Assembly (NCBI GenBank): GCA_030544215.1
Contig: JARZZO010000003.1
Span: 49,830,045 to 49,894,044, forward strand
From: Zantedeschia hybrid cultivar
Taxonomy: Eukaryota; Streptophyta; Magnoliopsida; Alismatales; Araceae
Length of the DNA stretch: 64,000 nucleotides
Reading direction: 5' to 3'
Shown: positions 47,452 to 58,449 of the stretch, piece after piece
Numbering within the stretch: position 1 is the stretch's first letter
How the letters are laid out: every line of letters starts with the position of its first letter
The notes under the pieces: model-generated
Seen by the model: the letters and a program-made list of their open reading frames with translations, nothing else
Told to the model about the DNA's origin: nothing
Databases searched by the model: none
Translations under genes and position numbers: made by a program

Positions 47452-48795
47452 CTACAATGAGGTCCATTGCGCTACAATGAGGTCATCGGAACGCTTTCCA
47501 TCTTTCTTTCTTTCTTTCCTTCTTTCTTTTAAAAGAAGTGGATAGTACCACCAATTATATATCTCTATACCAAGGAGCCAAGAATGTGCAACAGCTACTG
47601 CTCTCTCACAAGAACAAAAAGGGGGGAACGGAGGCTGCTGCAACCACCAAAAAGGTAGACCATTCACTAACTTTAAGACACACAAAATCAGCAATTCTCT
47701 GCGGGATCCATGCTTCCTTCTGGAATATCCTCCTATTTCTTTCATTCCACAAACCCTAGACGGTCACATGAAGAATAAGCCACCAGATCTTCTTATCCAC
47801 CTTGGATGTGTGGCACTGACCCCATTTAAGCAAGAGACCTTCCATGGAGTTCACAACACAATCTGGAGATTGAATCTTGGAGAACATGAACTGCCCGTTC
47901 CACACATTCTGTGCAAAGGAGCACTGAACAAAGATTAGACCAGTGGAGTCATCCTCCTCTCCACATAGGCAGCAAGCCAAAGGCACCCTCGACATGAAGC
48001 GGGCCAACCTCTCACACGTGGAGACTCCGCCAGTGGAAATTCTCCACATCAAAATTTTGAGCTTGAGGGAGACTTAGGCCACCATTTGTAGAAAGGGAGC
48101 CTAGTGCCACCATCGATGATTAGCCTATAAGCCAACCTCACCAAGAAGACCCCTAATTCTCCCCGCCCCCACCCCCACCCCAAGCAGCCCAATTCTTGGG
48201 ATCAACAGTCACCTAAAAATGGAGAGCATCAATTAAGTATTTTTCTCCTCCTTTAGGTGTCGCCTAAAGCAAGGGGACCAACTTCAATGAGATAGAGAGC
48301 TATCAAAGACCTATGCAACTATGGCCGAGGGAGAAGAAGTAATGGCAAAGAGCATAAGGAACATGATAGCTAGAGGCACCGGTCCATAACATTTATCCCC
48401 CCAGAAGACACATGAGCACCCATCTTCCATAGCAACAGTGATTACAGCTTGAACCACATTGCACTCTGAAGAATATCTTTCCATATGGGAGAGACACCAT
48501 GAACGGATTCCGGTAAGATGTCCCACCTCCTCCCTATGGGGTACTATCTCTGAATGATCACAACAAGCCACAAACCTGATTCCTTAAATCCCAATTTCCA
48601 TCCCTACTTACCAACAAGAGCTAAGTTGAATCCTCCTCCTATGTCTTTAATGCCAAACCTCCATTCCCCTTGCTCCTACAAATTCTCTTCCAGTCACATC
48701 ATGACCCTCTCTAAAACTAGAATCCCCATTACCTTTCAGAAGAATCTACAATGGATGACCTCAAGGTGTTTGGCCACCATTTTAGGGACTTTGAA

Positions 48796-49345
48796 TATAA
48801 CGACCTACACAAATCAAGGGTAATTACATAATTATATGAAGAAAAAGGATAATAATTAAGAGATTCCTTATATTTCTGGCAACGTATAAAAGGGAACAAG
48901 TTTATTTAGGATTTTAATGAATTTATGGTGTAATTAAGTCATTGATAAGTTTTACTAAAATATACATAATTGTAAAAAGGGTATATTTGTAAATACTTAA
49001 AAAGTATGAACAAAATATGAAAAGTTTAAGAATAAAAGTGTGATTGACAAATTTATACGATCTTAAGTTCAATTTTCCAAGGTTCTAAAATTGTCTTCAG
49101 ATTTCTAAAAAATATGGCTATAGGTTAATTAATGAAGGACGACAAATAATAGGGGTATAAGTGTAAATTGTCCTAAGATACCCCATGCCACCTCTTTTCT
49201 TCTACAAGATTCTACACCCGCCACCTTGTGCGCCACCTCACCCCCTCATCCTTATCCCTTCTCAACATTATCCTTTCCATCCTTATCTTCTCCTTCATTC
49301 TTATCCCCTCCCTCCTCCCTATATACAAGGGAATCCCAACTAAGG

Positions 49346-49401
<56 letters not shown>

Positions 49402-50943
49402 GAAGAAGAAGAAGAAGAAGAAGAAGAAGAAGGAGAAGGAGATCCAATGTGAAGGTTGTTTAGTTCCTGCTCGTGCTTGAAAATGATTAGCATGCAGAGG
49501 GTTCTCAAGACCGTGGTCTGGTTGTTGACAATGTGCATATGGGCATATCAGAGTTGCCCAGCAGAAGCGTGGACAAATTTCATAAATTATGTAGGTGTTT
49601 TTTAACTCCCTCAAGAAATAAGAAAATAATTGTGACCTCTTACCGTTTATTAGATATTCTCTTTTGCTCGCCTTGTAGTCTTAAACCTTGTCACTAGACT
49701 TACTTTTCTTGATATCTTACATATCTTGTTGATACATGATATTTACTGGACATTTCTCTTATACTGGGTCTAGTTAACTGACTGCTTGTGGAGTTTAATG
49801 ATCAATTTGTATAACATTTCGCTTGGGATTTTCCCTTTGGAGATCACATATAGAACTTCTTGCTAGGGATTTCCCCCTAAGAGTTTCTTGACCTTGGGGT
49901 GCCGTCGGAGATTATACCCCAGGCGCCACTTTAATTGGAGAATAGGAGAAGAATAAGGCCTCTTATTCTTAGAATAAGATTAATTCTAGTTTGATGGGCG
50001 GAATGGCTTATATCGCATTAGAATTGCTTATACTAGAATAAGGAGAATAAGCAATTCGACTTAAACCCAAGAATTCCTTATGCTTCCTATTTCGCCAGTG
50101 GGTCCCACAGAACTATCAAAGCTAAACACCCCTTATTCTAGTATACGCTATTCCGGATAAGTAATTCCGGATAACTTATTCTGCAAACAAATTGGGGTCG
50201 GGAGTTCTTGAACAACGGGTTATATTTAGGGTAGTTCTACAAGGTGTGACATTGCACCTCTGTGTTCCTGATTGAGTTCTAGACCAGTCATGATATTTGA
50301 TGCATGATAGTCAATACTTGATATCTGACAAATGAGCTTGATTACTTCTTGACTTGTTCCTAATAACTGATGATGTCCAGTCTATTGAATCTCATGCCTT
50401 GACTTATTTACTTGTTTACTTGTTGGATAACCATGTTTCACTTGTCTATTTACTCATGTCATATTTAATTTCTTAAAATTATCAATTTTGAGTACTTGCA
50501 CTACCATTCTGGAATTAATTATAAATGATTTTTTTTCCTTCTTGTTATACTGCATCTGAATCCTATTATCCTGATTCCTTTATATTTGATTACCTTTTCC
50601 TTGCAAGCTTTCGTAGTTAACTAATGCATTAACAATACTATTGGAGTTATTTTTTAGATGTAAATCCTACTAAGTGTGTTATGCTTATAAATACTAACAT
50701 TTTTCAGGCACTAAAGAGAAGCTAATATTAATCAAGATGGGATCTGAGCGGAGAGTCACTTAGATTCATCCAAATAGTTCCATGTAAATGCTAGCTCTTG
50801 TAAATTTAAGAGACTGTTGTAAATTCGATGGATTTGTAAGATTATTTTGGAGGTAGTTCTGTTCTATTAATTCATTATATTGAGATTTTGATCTTGAACT
50901 TGATTTAGTTATTGTTGTTGCGCCTCGAATTTAGGGCGTGACA
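48796..50943 (+). mobile_element. gypsy-type solo LTR, 2148 bases, TSD TTGAA/TCGAA
   Basis: It starts TATAACGACCTACAC (from TGTAACGACC) and ends TTTAGGGCGTGACA, flanked by TTGAA (48791-48795) and TCGAA (50944-50948). The LINE reading frame on either side joins across it. CCTATATACAAGG near 49318 is a TATA-like box, followed by (GA)n. The ends are typical of plant gypsy LTRs (Del/Tekay-like), but with no internal sequence the lineage is inference. Confidence 0.8.
49343..49436. repeat. (GA)n(GAA)n microsatellite in the solo LTR
   Basis: About 50 bases of GA followed by about 35 bases of AAG. Frames across it on both strands are repeat translations. Confidence 0.95.
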
Positions 50944-51072
50944 TCGAAAATATACAAGTAGTTAGCGAGGCTATAAAGAACGGATTTGCAAAGCATAAAT
51001 CTATCACTGTAGGAGAGGAGTTTTCCCTTCCAACCTGCTAACTTGTCTTCAAACTTTTGACTCACATTGCCA

Positions 51073-51798
51073 CATTGTTTTCAAGGCGTCGCCTAGGCGA
51101 CAAGGTGTTCCATACCGCCCAAGGCGACATGGCACCTAGGCGAGCAGCCCACTAAGGTGCTTGCCTAGGCCACCTAAGGGCACCCAACCCACCTAAGGCT
51201 CACCCAGCCCGCTTTGTTTTGGAAACAACCTGCCTAATTTTAGGTTCGCTTTAGTTATTACAAAAAAGGTTGATGGATATTTTTGTAAAACTCCTCATTC
51301 TTTATGTCAAAATAAGGAAATGACGACTAAACTTCCCACTTGGTTCCCACTTTAGATGGGATTCTTCTCTAACGCATAACATGTTTCCTCTCTCTCTGAT
51401 GGTCATTGGAAGAATGGAATCTTAGATATATCTTATACTTTCCTTGCATGCCATGAACATTTAACTAGTAAATTTCATATATTTCATCTTCATTGACGGG
51501 TACTCCCGAATTCTCATTGATCTTTTCCTTATTCATTTGCTAATGTTTCTTAATAATTGTCGTTTATTATATTTTTTTTCCTTCTACATTATAGGTATAT
51601 GTTGAATGTTGTGAATGACATTGCTAGATTGCTACCTTTGTATATACATAAAAATAGAATTTAATATGGTGAAAAATGTAGATAGTAATCCTCTTAAAAC
51701 GTACTAGGTTATATAAACCAGGCTTCACCTAGGCACCTTATCTTGTCGTCTAAGCAATAAGGTGGTAGGCCACCGCCTTTGTCGCCTTGACAACATTG
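51073..51798. mobile_element. hAT-type non-autonomous element, 726 bases, TSD CATTGCCA/CGTTGCCA
   Basis: The flanks CATTGCCA (51065-51072) and CGTTGCCA (51799-51806) agree at 7 of 8. The ends CATTGTTTTCAAGGCGTCGCC and, inward, CAATGTTGTCAAGGCGAC are followed by GCCTAGGCG words. It belongs with the 35048 and 46315 elements. No coding region. It lies in the LINE RT. Confidence 0.88.
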
Positions 51799-52269
51799 CG
51801 TTGCCAACCATTGCACCGAAGCTTCCTAAAGGTAAGTAAGAGTCCCATGTAGGTATGGTTGGCAGTACCGACTGATACTGGTACGTATTGGTAGGCTGGC
51901 ACCGGTACTGGTACTACCTCAATCAGCCGATATTGATTTTAAATATATATATATTGTACCGAACCAGTACCCGTGAAACGCCCCTTAAAAGGGGGTTTCA
52001 CTTTTCCCTCTCACAGAAACAGATCTGTGAGAGGGGCTGCTGCGTTTTTGGAGGGGATTCAGGGGAAGGAGGAGAAGGTGCCTCCGCGGCCACCTGTTGC
52101 CGCCGCCGCTTGCTGCCGAAGAGATTTTGGCCGTTTAGGGTAGAAGAAAAAAAGAAATAGAAGAAGGTATGATATATATTTTAAATTTTTATATTATTTT
52201 TGAGTTGTTAACTGATTATTAGATTATTTACGTTCGTTTTCTTAGTAAAATAGATAACCCCTAATTTCC

Positions 52270-53530
52270 GACCCTAATTAGCGGTTAAAAAATTAAGACT
52301 TTTGTACAATTACTTCAATTAAACATCAATTGAAGCCTAATTAAACTTCATTACATATTTTAAAGTAGGAACATGCTGCCAATTACGTTGATTGAAGGTG
52401 AATTAGAGAAAAATCCCAATTTTGACCCTAATTAGTGACTAATTGTTAGACATTTTGTCTAATTACTTAAATTAAACATCAATTAAAACATAATTAAACT
52501 TCATTACATATTTTAAAATATGAGCATACTGTAAATTGTGTTGATTGAAGGTTAATTAGAAAAAAATCTTAATTTTAATCTTAATTAGTGATTAATTATT
52601 AGGCATTTTGTCTAATTACTTAAATTAAACATCAACTGAAGCTTAGTTAAACTTCATTGCATATTTTAAAGTATGAGCATGCTGTGAATTGCGTTGATTG
52701 AAAGTTAATTAGGAAAAAATCTCAATTTTGACATTAATTAACGGTTAATTGTTAAACCTTTTGTCTAATTACTTAAATTAAACATCAATTAAAACCTAAT
52801 TAAATTTCATTACATATTTTAAAGTAAGAGCATACTGTGAATTGCGTTGATTGAAGGTTAGTTAGGAAAAAATTCCAATTTTGATTCTAATTAGTAGTTA
52901 ATTATTAGGCTTTTTGTCTAATTACTAAATTAAACATCAATTGAAGCCTAAGTAAGAACATGCTGTGAATTGTGTTGATTGAAGGTTAATTAAGAGAAAA
53001 TGTCAATTTTGACCTTAAGTAGTGGTTAATTATTAGACTTTTTGTCTAATTACTTAAATTAAACATCAATTGAAATCTAATTAAGCTTCATTGCATATTT
53101 TAAAGTAAAAATATGCTATGAAATGCGTTGATTGAAGGTTAATTAAGAAAATAATCCCAATTTTGATTTTGATTAGTAATTAATTATTGGGTCTTTTGTC
53201 TAATTACTTAAATTAAACATCAATTAAAACATAATTAAGCTTCATTGCATATTTTAAAGTAGGAGTATGCTATCAATTATACTGATTGAAAATTAATTAG
53301 AAGAAAATTCCAATTTTGATCCTAATTAGTGGTTAATTATTGGACATTTTGTCTAATTACTTAAGTTAAACATCAATTGAAGTCTAATTAAGCTTCATTG
53401 CATATTTTAAAATAGGGGTATGTTGTGAATTACGTTGATTGAAGGTTAATTAGAGAAAAATCCTAATTTTGACCCTAATTAGTAGTTAATTATTGGGTCT
53501 TTTGTTTAATTACTTAAATTAAACATCAAT
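52270..53530 (+). repeat. 153-base tandem repeat in hAT intron, about 9 units
   Basis: The marker TTTTGTCTAATTACTTAAATTAAACATCAATT recurs near 52297, 52451, 52604, 52757, 52910, 53037, 53197, 53349 and 53499. Most steps are 152-154 bases; one unit is shortened to about 127. The unit is similar in sequence to that in the 38828 intron. Confidence 0.92.
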
Positions 53531-53591
53531 GGAGCATGATGCCAAATGTGCTTATATTTGTTTCTATTTTTTTCTCTCTTGTTGTAAGATC

Positions 53592-54703
53592 ATGGCTGAA
53601 CATCAGCAGTCCGGTGAGAGACAGTAAGAGCAGGACCCAGGATGGGCCCACATCACCTTAGTTAATATTGCAAAGAGGAGAGTGAAATGCAAATATTGTG
53701 GCAAACAAATGGGTGGTGGAATCACTAGAGGAAAAGAACATTTACCAGGGATCTCGGGACAGGTGACAAGGTGTACTGTCTATCTCTGACCAGTCGCCAA
53801 CGAGATGCGTGCATTGTTGCATGGCCGGAAAGCACAAAAGGCACAAAGCAATGAAGAGGAGGTTAAACTCTAAGACGAGATTTCAGGTAGACAAAATAGA
53901 AAAGGTAAAAGGATGTATATTGGGGCCAGTGGCATTTCTCTACGTGAGAAGTAGAGGGTTGAACAAATTGTGGACTCTAGTAATGATGATGAAGATCATA
54001 TGATGGTTGCAGCTAGAAAAGAGAGTTTGTGGCATTAAGAAGAAGACAAAGCCCGAAGAAGAGGTGATGGACCATCAACAAGAGGCACAACTCAAGCTAG
54101 AGGCCAAGTGGGTCCTATAGGCAGTTATCTTTTTAGAAGACAGAGTTCTAGTCAGCCAAAAATCAAACAAGCAATGAGAGGAGTAAAAAAGTCAATTAAA
54201 GCGGCAAGACATGCTTTTAAGAACATCTGCAAATGATTTTTGCATGTAGGGATTCCCTCACATGCTGCTCAGTCTTCTTATTTTCAACCTATGATTGACG
54301 CCATAGCAGATCATGGTCGTAGGTTCAAAGCCCCCACACATCGAGACATATATGGACGTAGACTTTATGGAGAATATGAGGAGCTTCAACAGTGGGTTGA
54401 AAGTTTTAAAGCTATATAAAAAGAGAAAGGATGTACAATTATGTGTGATGGCTGGACTAGTACCACGAAGAAGTCAATGATTAATTTTCTTGTTTATTGC
54501 ACTAAAGAGATATTTTTTATGAAATCTGTTAATACATCAAACTATTTAAAGAACGTCAAATATTTATTTTGTTTGATGGATCAGATGGTGCAGAAAATTT
54601 GAGAGGAAAATATTATCCAAGTGGTCACTAATAATGAATCAAGTTATAAGGCTGCAGGGAAGAAGTTAATGGACAAGTGCAAACACCTTTATTGGGTCCC
54701 ATG
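53592..54703 (+). pseudogene. hAT transposase N-terminal half, truncated
   Basis: ATG at 53592. BED finger WAHITLVNIAKRRVKCKYC then GKEHLPG. Then RRQSSSQPKIKQAMRGVKK, FLHVGIPSHAAQSSYFQPMIDAIAD, CTIMCDGWTSTT (Asp 1), MINFLVYCTKE, VVTNNESSYKAAG (second Asp position is Asn) and HLYWVPC, where the copia LTR cuts it. The order is the same as in the 39400 copy. Stops at 53625, 53787, 53872, 54234, 54417 and 54600. It is dead from point changes as well as the insertion. Confidence 0.85.
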
Positions 54704-56290
54704 TGTTAGTATTAGGTGGCTTAAAAGCCAATCCGATACTGTAAATTATTCAGTTTATTAATATAATGGCAACGTTTCATTGTATGTAATTAATTCGATC
54801 TATGTTTATCGTATTACGATGAAATCTATGGATATGGGCTACAACCTTCGGATTATGATGAGATCATAATTATAGGACCGAAGACTTATAAACTCGTGTT
54901 CTTAAACGTTCCTAGTCGGAAGATGTTTGAGAAAGACATCAAACATCCGGATAGACTAGTACGGGTTTCTTCAGCTCATATGATGAAGGTGACAAATCCT
55001 ATAAGTTACTTGTGTGGAGACACTATGCTGGACATGTAGGTGCTCATTGGTGAATAAGTAGGTGTTCATTAGATCACTGAACTGATCTAACCTTGAATCG
55101 CTAAATGGTATATACCTAACTGTTAACCAGCTCGATTCTTTTGTCGCGGTTGCGTAAATGATCTTTGGACCTGAGACACTAAAGATATCTTGTTGGTACG
55201 TCTCTGAACTTTGACCTTGATTGATTAAACCCTAACCATGAGTTATCAATAAATCAAGTGATCGGGTTCAGGGAGATGCTCTCGAAGATAATTGTGTGTT
55301 CAATACGGGATCATCCGCTCTCGGTAATGTGAGAGAGAATGTTACAGGAATGATGCGCTTAAGTCTTTGGCCAGGGCGGACACTGTATCAGATAAACGGT
55401 TATCTGATATAGTTTAACGGCATCTGATTCAAGTGAATTGACTGGCTAGAGTTTGACAGTAAACCATGCCCTAGGTCGATTCGGGAACATTGCACGGATG
55501 AGGGATTATATCCGCACGGTAACCGTTGACGGAAAGGTTCCCATAAAAGGTTGCGATAACCCCAATGCCATCCGGGATCACGCAATGTTACTTGGCATCC
55601 AACATGATCGGAAACTCGTTTAAATTTATTGTGGGATATTAAATTCGGTTGATTAATTAATATAAGGATATTAGTTAATTTAGTGGGTCCGTAAAGAGTT
55701 ACTGGGCTTAATGGACCATTGACTAGATTGGTACTTGGACCTAGGGGGTCACACGCAAAAGATTTTCAAGTCGATGGATAATTTGACGGGATTTCGGATA
55801 AGTGTGGATTTTTATGAAAAATCGCAAAAACTACTTATTATAAAAGAACGGCCGCTAGGTCGGGGAACAGCAACCCTGACCTAGCCGCCGCCCTCTCTCT
55901 CCTCTCTCCTGGGCACACGTCTCGAGGCCAGCCCTCTGAAGGCTCTGCTCCGGCTCCCGAGAGCTCCGCCTTCCGTCCGACAGGAATTTCCTAATACACA
56001 TGTCGCGGCGGATTACGCATAGCCAAACGGGATCTACGAACGCCGCATCGAGCGAGGAAGCGAGGACGATCCATCGCGAGAAGAACCACGTGGATATCGC
56101 TAGAGGCCGGGCACCTACGCAGCTTGCGGCATCGCTCCGACGGAACCGAAGAACGAACGCGGATTCGAATCCGCGCAAGGTAAATAAGATTTGCCGGTTT
56201 AATTTTGTTGATCGAAACGGGATAGATCCGATCCCGAATTATTTATTTCCACTTCGTTTTCGGTCAGATCTCAACACAGCAAACCCAACA
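54704..56290 (+). mobile_element. copia 5' LTR
   Basis: A 1587-base LTR starts TGTTAGTATTAGGTGG and ends CAGCAAACCCAACA. It is followed at once by a tRNA primer site, so it is the 5' LTR of an element that runs past 64000. Left flank is CCATG, the expected TSD. It is in the family of the 2853, 7255 and 44637 LTRs. An 18-base palindrome lies in U5 at 56158. Confidence 0.93.
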
Positions 56291-56291
56291 A

Positions 56292-56304
56292 TGATATCAG
56301 AGCC
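56292..56304 (+). other. primer binding site for initiator Met tRNA
   Basis: TGATATCAGAGCC one base after the LTR. It differs by one base from TGGTATCAGAGC, complementary to the 3' end of plant initiator Met tRNA, the usual copia primer. Confidence 0.85.
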
Positions 56305-57980
56305 AGGTTCCATTGTGTTCTTCGTCGTTTCGGTCTCTAAAATTGTGGTTTTCGAAATTATTCCATGCTAGAATTTATTTTCTTGAATGATTAATATTCA
56401 TGATATGATCACCACGATGAGATCGCAATTTTAATCTGTACAAATTAAATTTTATTTTGGGGTTTTCATCGTGTTTTTCATTGAACGAAGAACGCTTTAT
56501 TCTTGAGGGATTCGGATCCATGAGATGGATTTTTGGGGCTAGGATCGCTGCGAACCATGCTCACTGGCGCTGGACAAGATGCCGGCGGCATGGGGAGCGG
56601 AGGACGGCCGGACATAGCCTTCTTTTTCTTCCTCTTGCATTTTTTAAACCGACAAGAAAGGAGGGTTTAAAGAAGGGGATAAAACAACCGCCACAGCCCT
56701 TCTCAGGCCAACTCCGGTCGCCGAACGGTACCAGTGACACTGTCGTTGCCGGCGGACGGGCGCCGATGCCCGGCCGGCGCCGGAAGGGGCCGCCCAAGAG
56801 GACAGCCGTCATCGGGTTCCCTACAGCGTAGGGAACCCTCGGGCAAGACCCATCGGGCAACTAGGGTTTCCCTAGCCGCTGATGGGGTCCAGCCCCGCTG
56901 GACCCTGGCTCAGGCCAGGTGGTTCAAGCCAAGACCCAGCAGGGCTCGGACCAGGCCTGCGGGCCTGGGAACGAGCCCCTGGTTGGACCGTGGCTTGGCC
57001 CTGGCCCGAGCCAGGGGCTCAGCTGGGCTGAGCCCTATTCCCCCCCCCCCCCCCCCAATTTTTTCTCCAAAAATTAGGGCCCAATAATTTTTAAATATTT
57101 TAAAATTTGAATTTGTTTTTATTGTTAAAATGTGATTTTGAAAATAAAATCAAATTCAAAATTATTAATTTTGGGTCCTAATAAAAGATTATGAATCTTT
57201 ATTGTTTAATTGACAAATGTTGTTAATTCATATTATTGATCTAAGGTGTTAGATTAATCTTATTATTGTTGAATTGTTAAATTACCTCATTAATTTGAAT
57301 TGTTCAAATATAGCATGGAATATTCCTAAACCATTAATTTTAGTGTTTGAGCACATGTAATGTGTTATAATTGTTGATTCAAATTTGATTTAATTAGCAT
57401 GATTAAACTGATAATCTTTTTCGAAAATCCTAATTCTCCAAATTTTGTTTGGTCCCTGAATTTTTTAAACCAAAATATTATTTATTTTCGAAAATTTATC
57501 AAGCCATGTGTTGAGCTAAATTGTGTGGTTTGTTTAATTAAAATTAAACAATGGTCATGAATGAGCATTTTATTGTAGATGTGGATGATGATATATGTGA
57601 ATGCATGGATTATTAATTGTTAATAAATAGAGGTATGCGTACCTCTCCCTCTCTTATATTCCACTGTATTTCTACCTCCCTCCTTGATGTACTCGACATA
57701 AGGCTCCTGCTTTTAAATTATCAAGTAATTAGTATTCTGATGTAATTTGATCGAGGCGCCTGAGTATGGAGCGAAGATGATCTACAACTGCAACCAAGAA
57801 GGATATGAAGGAGTTCACTAAGTCTATGAGTTTGCGGACTCATTATATAAACTGTTATATTGTGTATGTGTGTGTGTTTGACTGTCTGGCTCAAATCAAA
57901 CAGCAGTGCTATTCATGACCACACCATGACATGTATGCGATGCGTGCATTTTTCTTTTGATTACGAATCAAATTACCTAG
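56305..57980 (+). mobile_element. copia 5' leader, first part
   Basis: This untranslated region lies between the primer site and gag. It holds a GC-rich stretch with open frames of no recognised content (56560-57040), a C-run at 57041-57055, and the GTATTTCTACCTCCCTCC block shared with 25770. It resumes after the hAT at 62157. Confidence 0.75.
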
Positions 57981-58185
57981 GTTATTAGCAAGGTTCAAAA
58001 ACCCAGCTCGGATCGGCACAGATCGCTCGAGTCGGAATGGTTTTGGGCCATCCGTGCCGATCCCAGGTTTCCTGGCCGAGTCCAGGAGTCAGATCGCCTG
58101 AACCGAGTCGGGTCGCCCGATCCGAGTCGGATCGCCCGATCCGAGGCAGGATCAAGCCGGGTCGGCTCGGATCGGCTCGACCCGG

Positions 58186-58218
58186 CCCCCAACGGCTAGT
58201 TTGACTAGCCGTTGGGGG
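58186..58218. repeat. perfect hairpin, 15-base arms, 3-base loop
   Basis: CCCCCAACGGCTAGT, loop TTG, ACTAGCCGTTGGGGG. AACGGCTAG/CTAGCCGTT words recur twice more up to 58268. The same word is repeated in the 14004, 17998, 34257 and 44329 elements, which suggests a transposase-binding array. Confidence 0.85.
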
Positions 58219-58268
58219 TCAAAGTAGCCGTTGTTGGCCGTTCCCAAACGGCCAGCAACGGCTAGTTT

Positions 58269-58303
58269 GGGCCTTAGGGGTCTATTTAAACCCCCCAAGG
58301 CCC
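58269..58303 (+). promoter_or_regulatory. TATA-like box in inverted repeat
   Basis: GGGCCTTAGGGG, then TCTATTTAAA, then CCCCCCAAGGCCC. It lies about 150 bases upstream of the transposase ATG at 58450, a suitable distance for a promoter. Confidence 0.6.
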
Positions 58304-58449
58304 TCCTAAGGCTCCACAAATACCCTTTGAGCCTCCTAACATTCTTGCTCTCTCTCCTACTCTCTCGATCATAGAATTCTCTCTCGGTCTCTCCCACGAG
58401 ATCACTACTACAAGTTCTGCGATCTCTCCTCTTCTTGTGCTGTGAAGAA

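Larger units (their letters stand above)
47452..51853 (-). pseudogene. L1-type LINE ORF2, 3' half, split by solo LTR and hAT element
   Basis: Minus-strand reading from 51853 down: TYLGLPLG-like start, then after the 51073-51798 insertion FEDKLAGWKGKLLSYSDRFMLCKSVLYSLANYLYIF. After the 48796-50943 LTR it continues KVPKMVAKHLEVIH, FGIKDIGGGFNLALVGKWGWKLGF, GVSTCERLARFMSRV, CCLCGEEDDSTGLIFVQCSFAQNVW (zf-RVT) and VWGLWNERNR-type end near 47740. These are the RT thumb, zinc-binding and tail regions of plant L1 ORF2. Several stops and shifts. The 5' part is cut off by the hAT at 51854. The four-way collinearity proves one original LINE. Confidence 0.85.
51854..54703 (+). mobile_element. hAT DNA transposon, 5' part, cut by copia LTR
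   Basis: It starts TATGGTTGGCAGTACCG, matching the MITE at 32067 except for the first base. Subterminal GGTACTGG words follow, then a GC-rich leader exon with donor AGAAG/GTATGAT near 52168, a long intron with a 153-base tandem repeat and acceptor TTGTAAG at about 53588, and the transposase. At 54704 a copia 5' LTR begins. The rest lies beyond the window. Confidence 0.88.

Noticed and set aside
49212..49614. Open frames on both strands around 49.2-49.6 kb
   Set aside because: They translate GA and GAA repeats within a solo LTR.
56457..57087. GC-rich frames of 99-124 codons in the copia leader
   Set aside because: No motif and all frames are open by base composition; the place is an untranslated leader.
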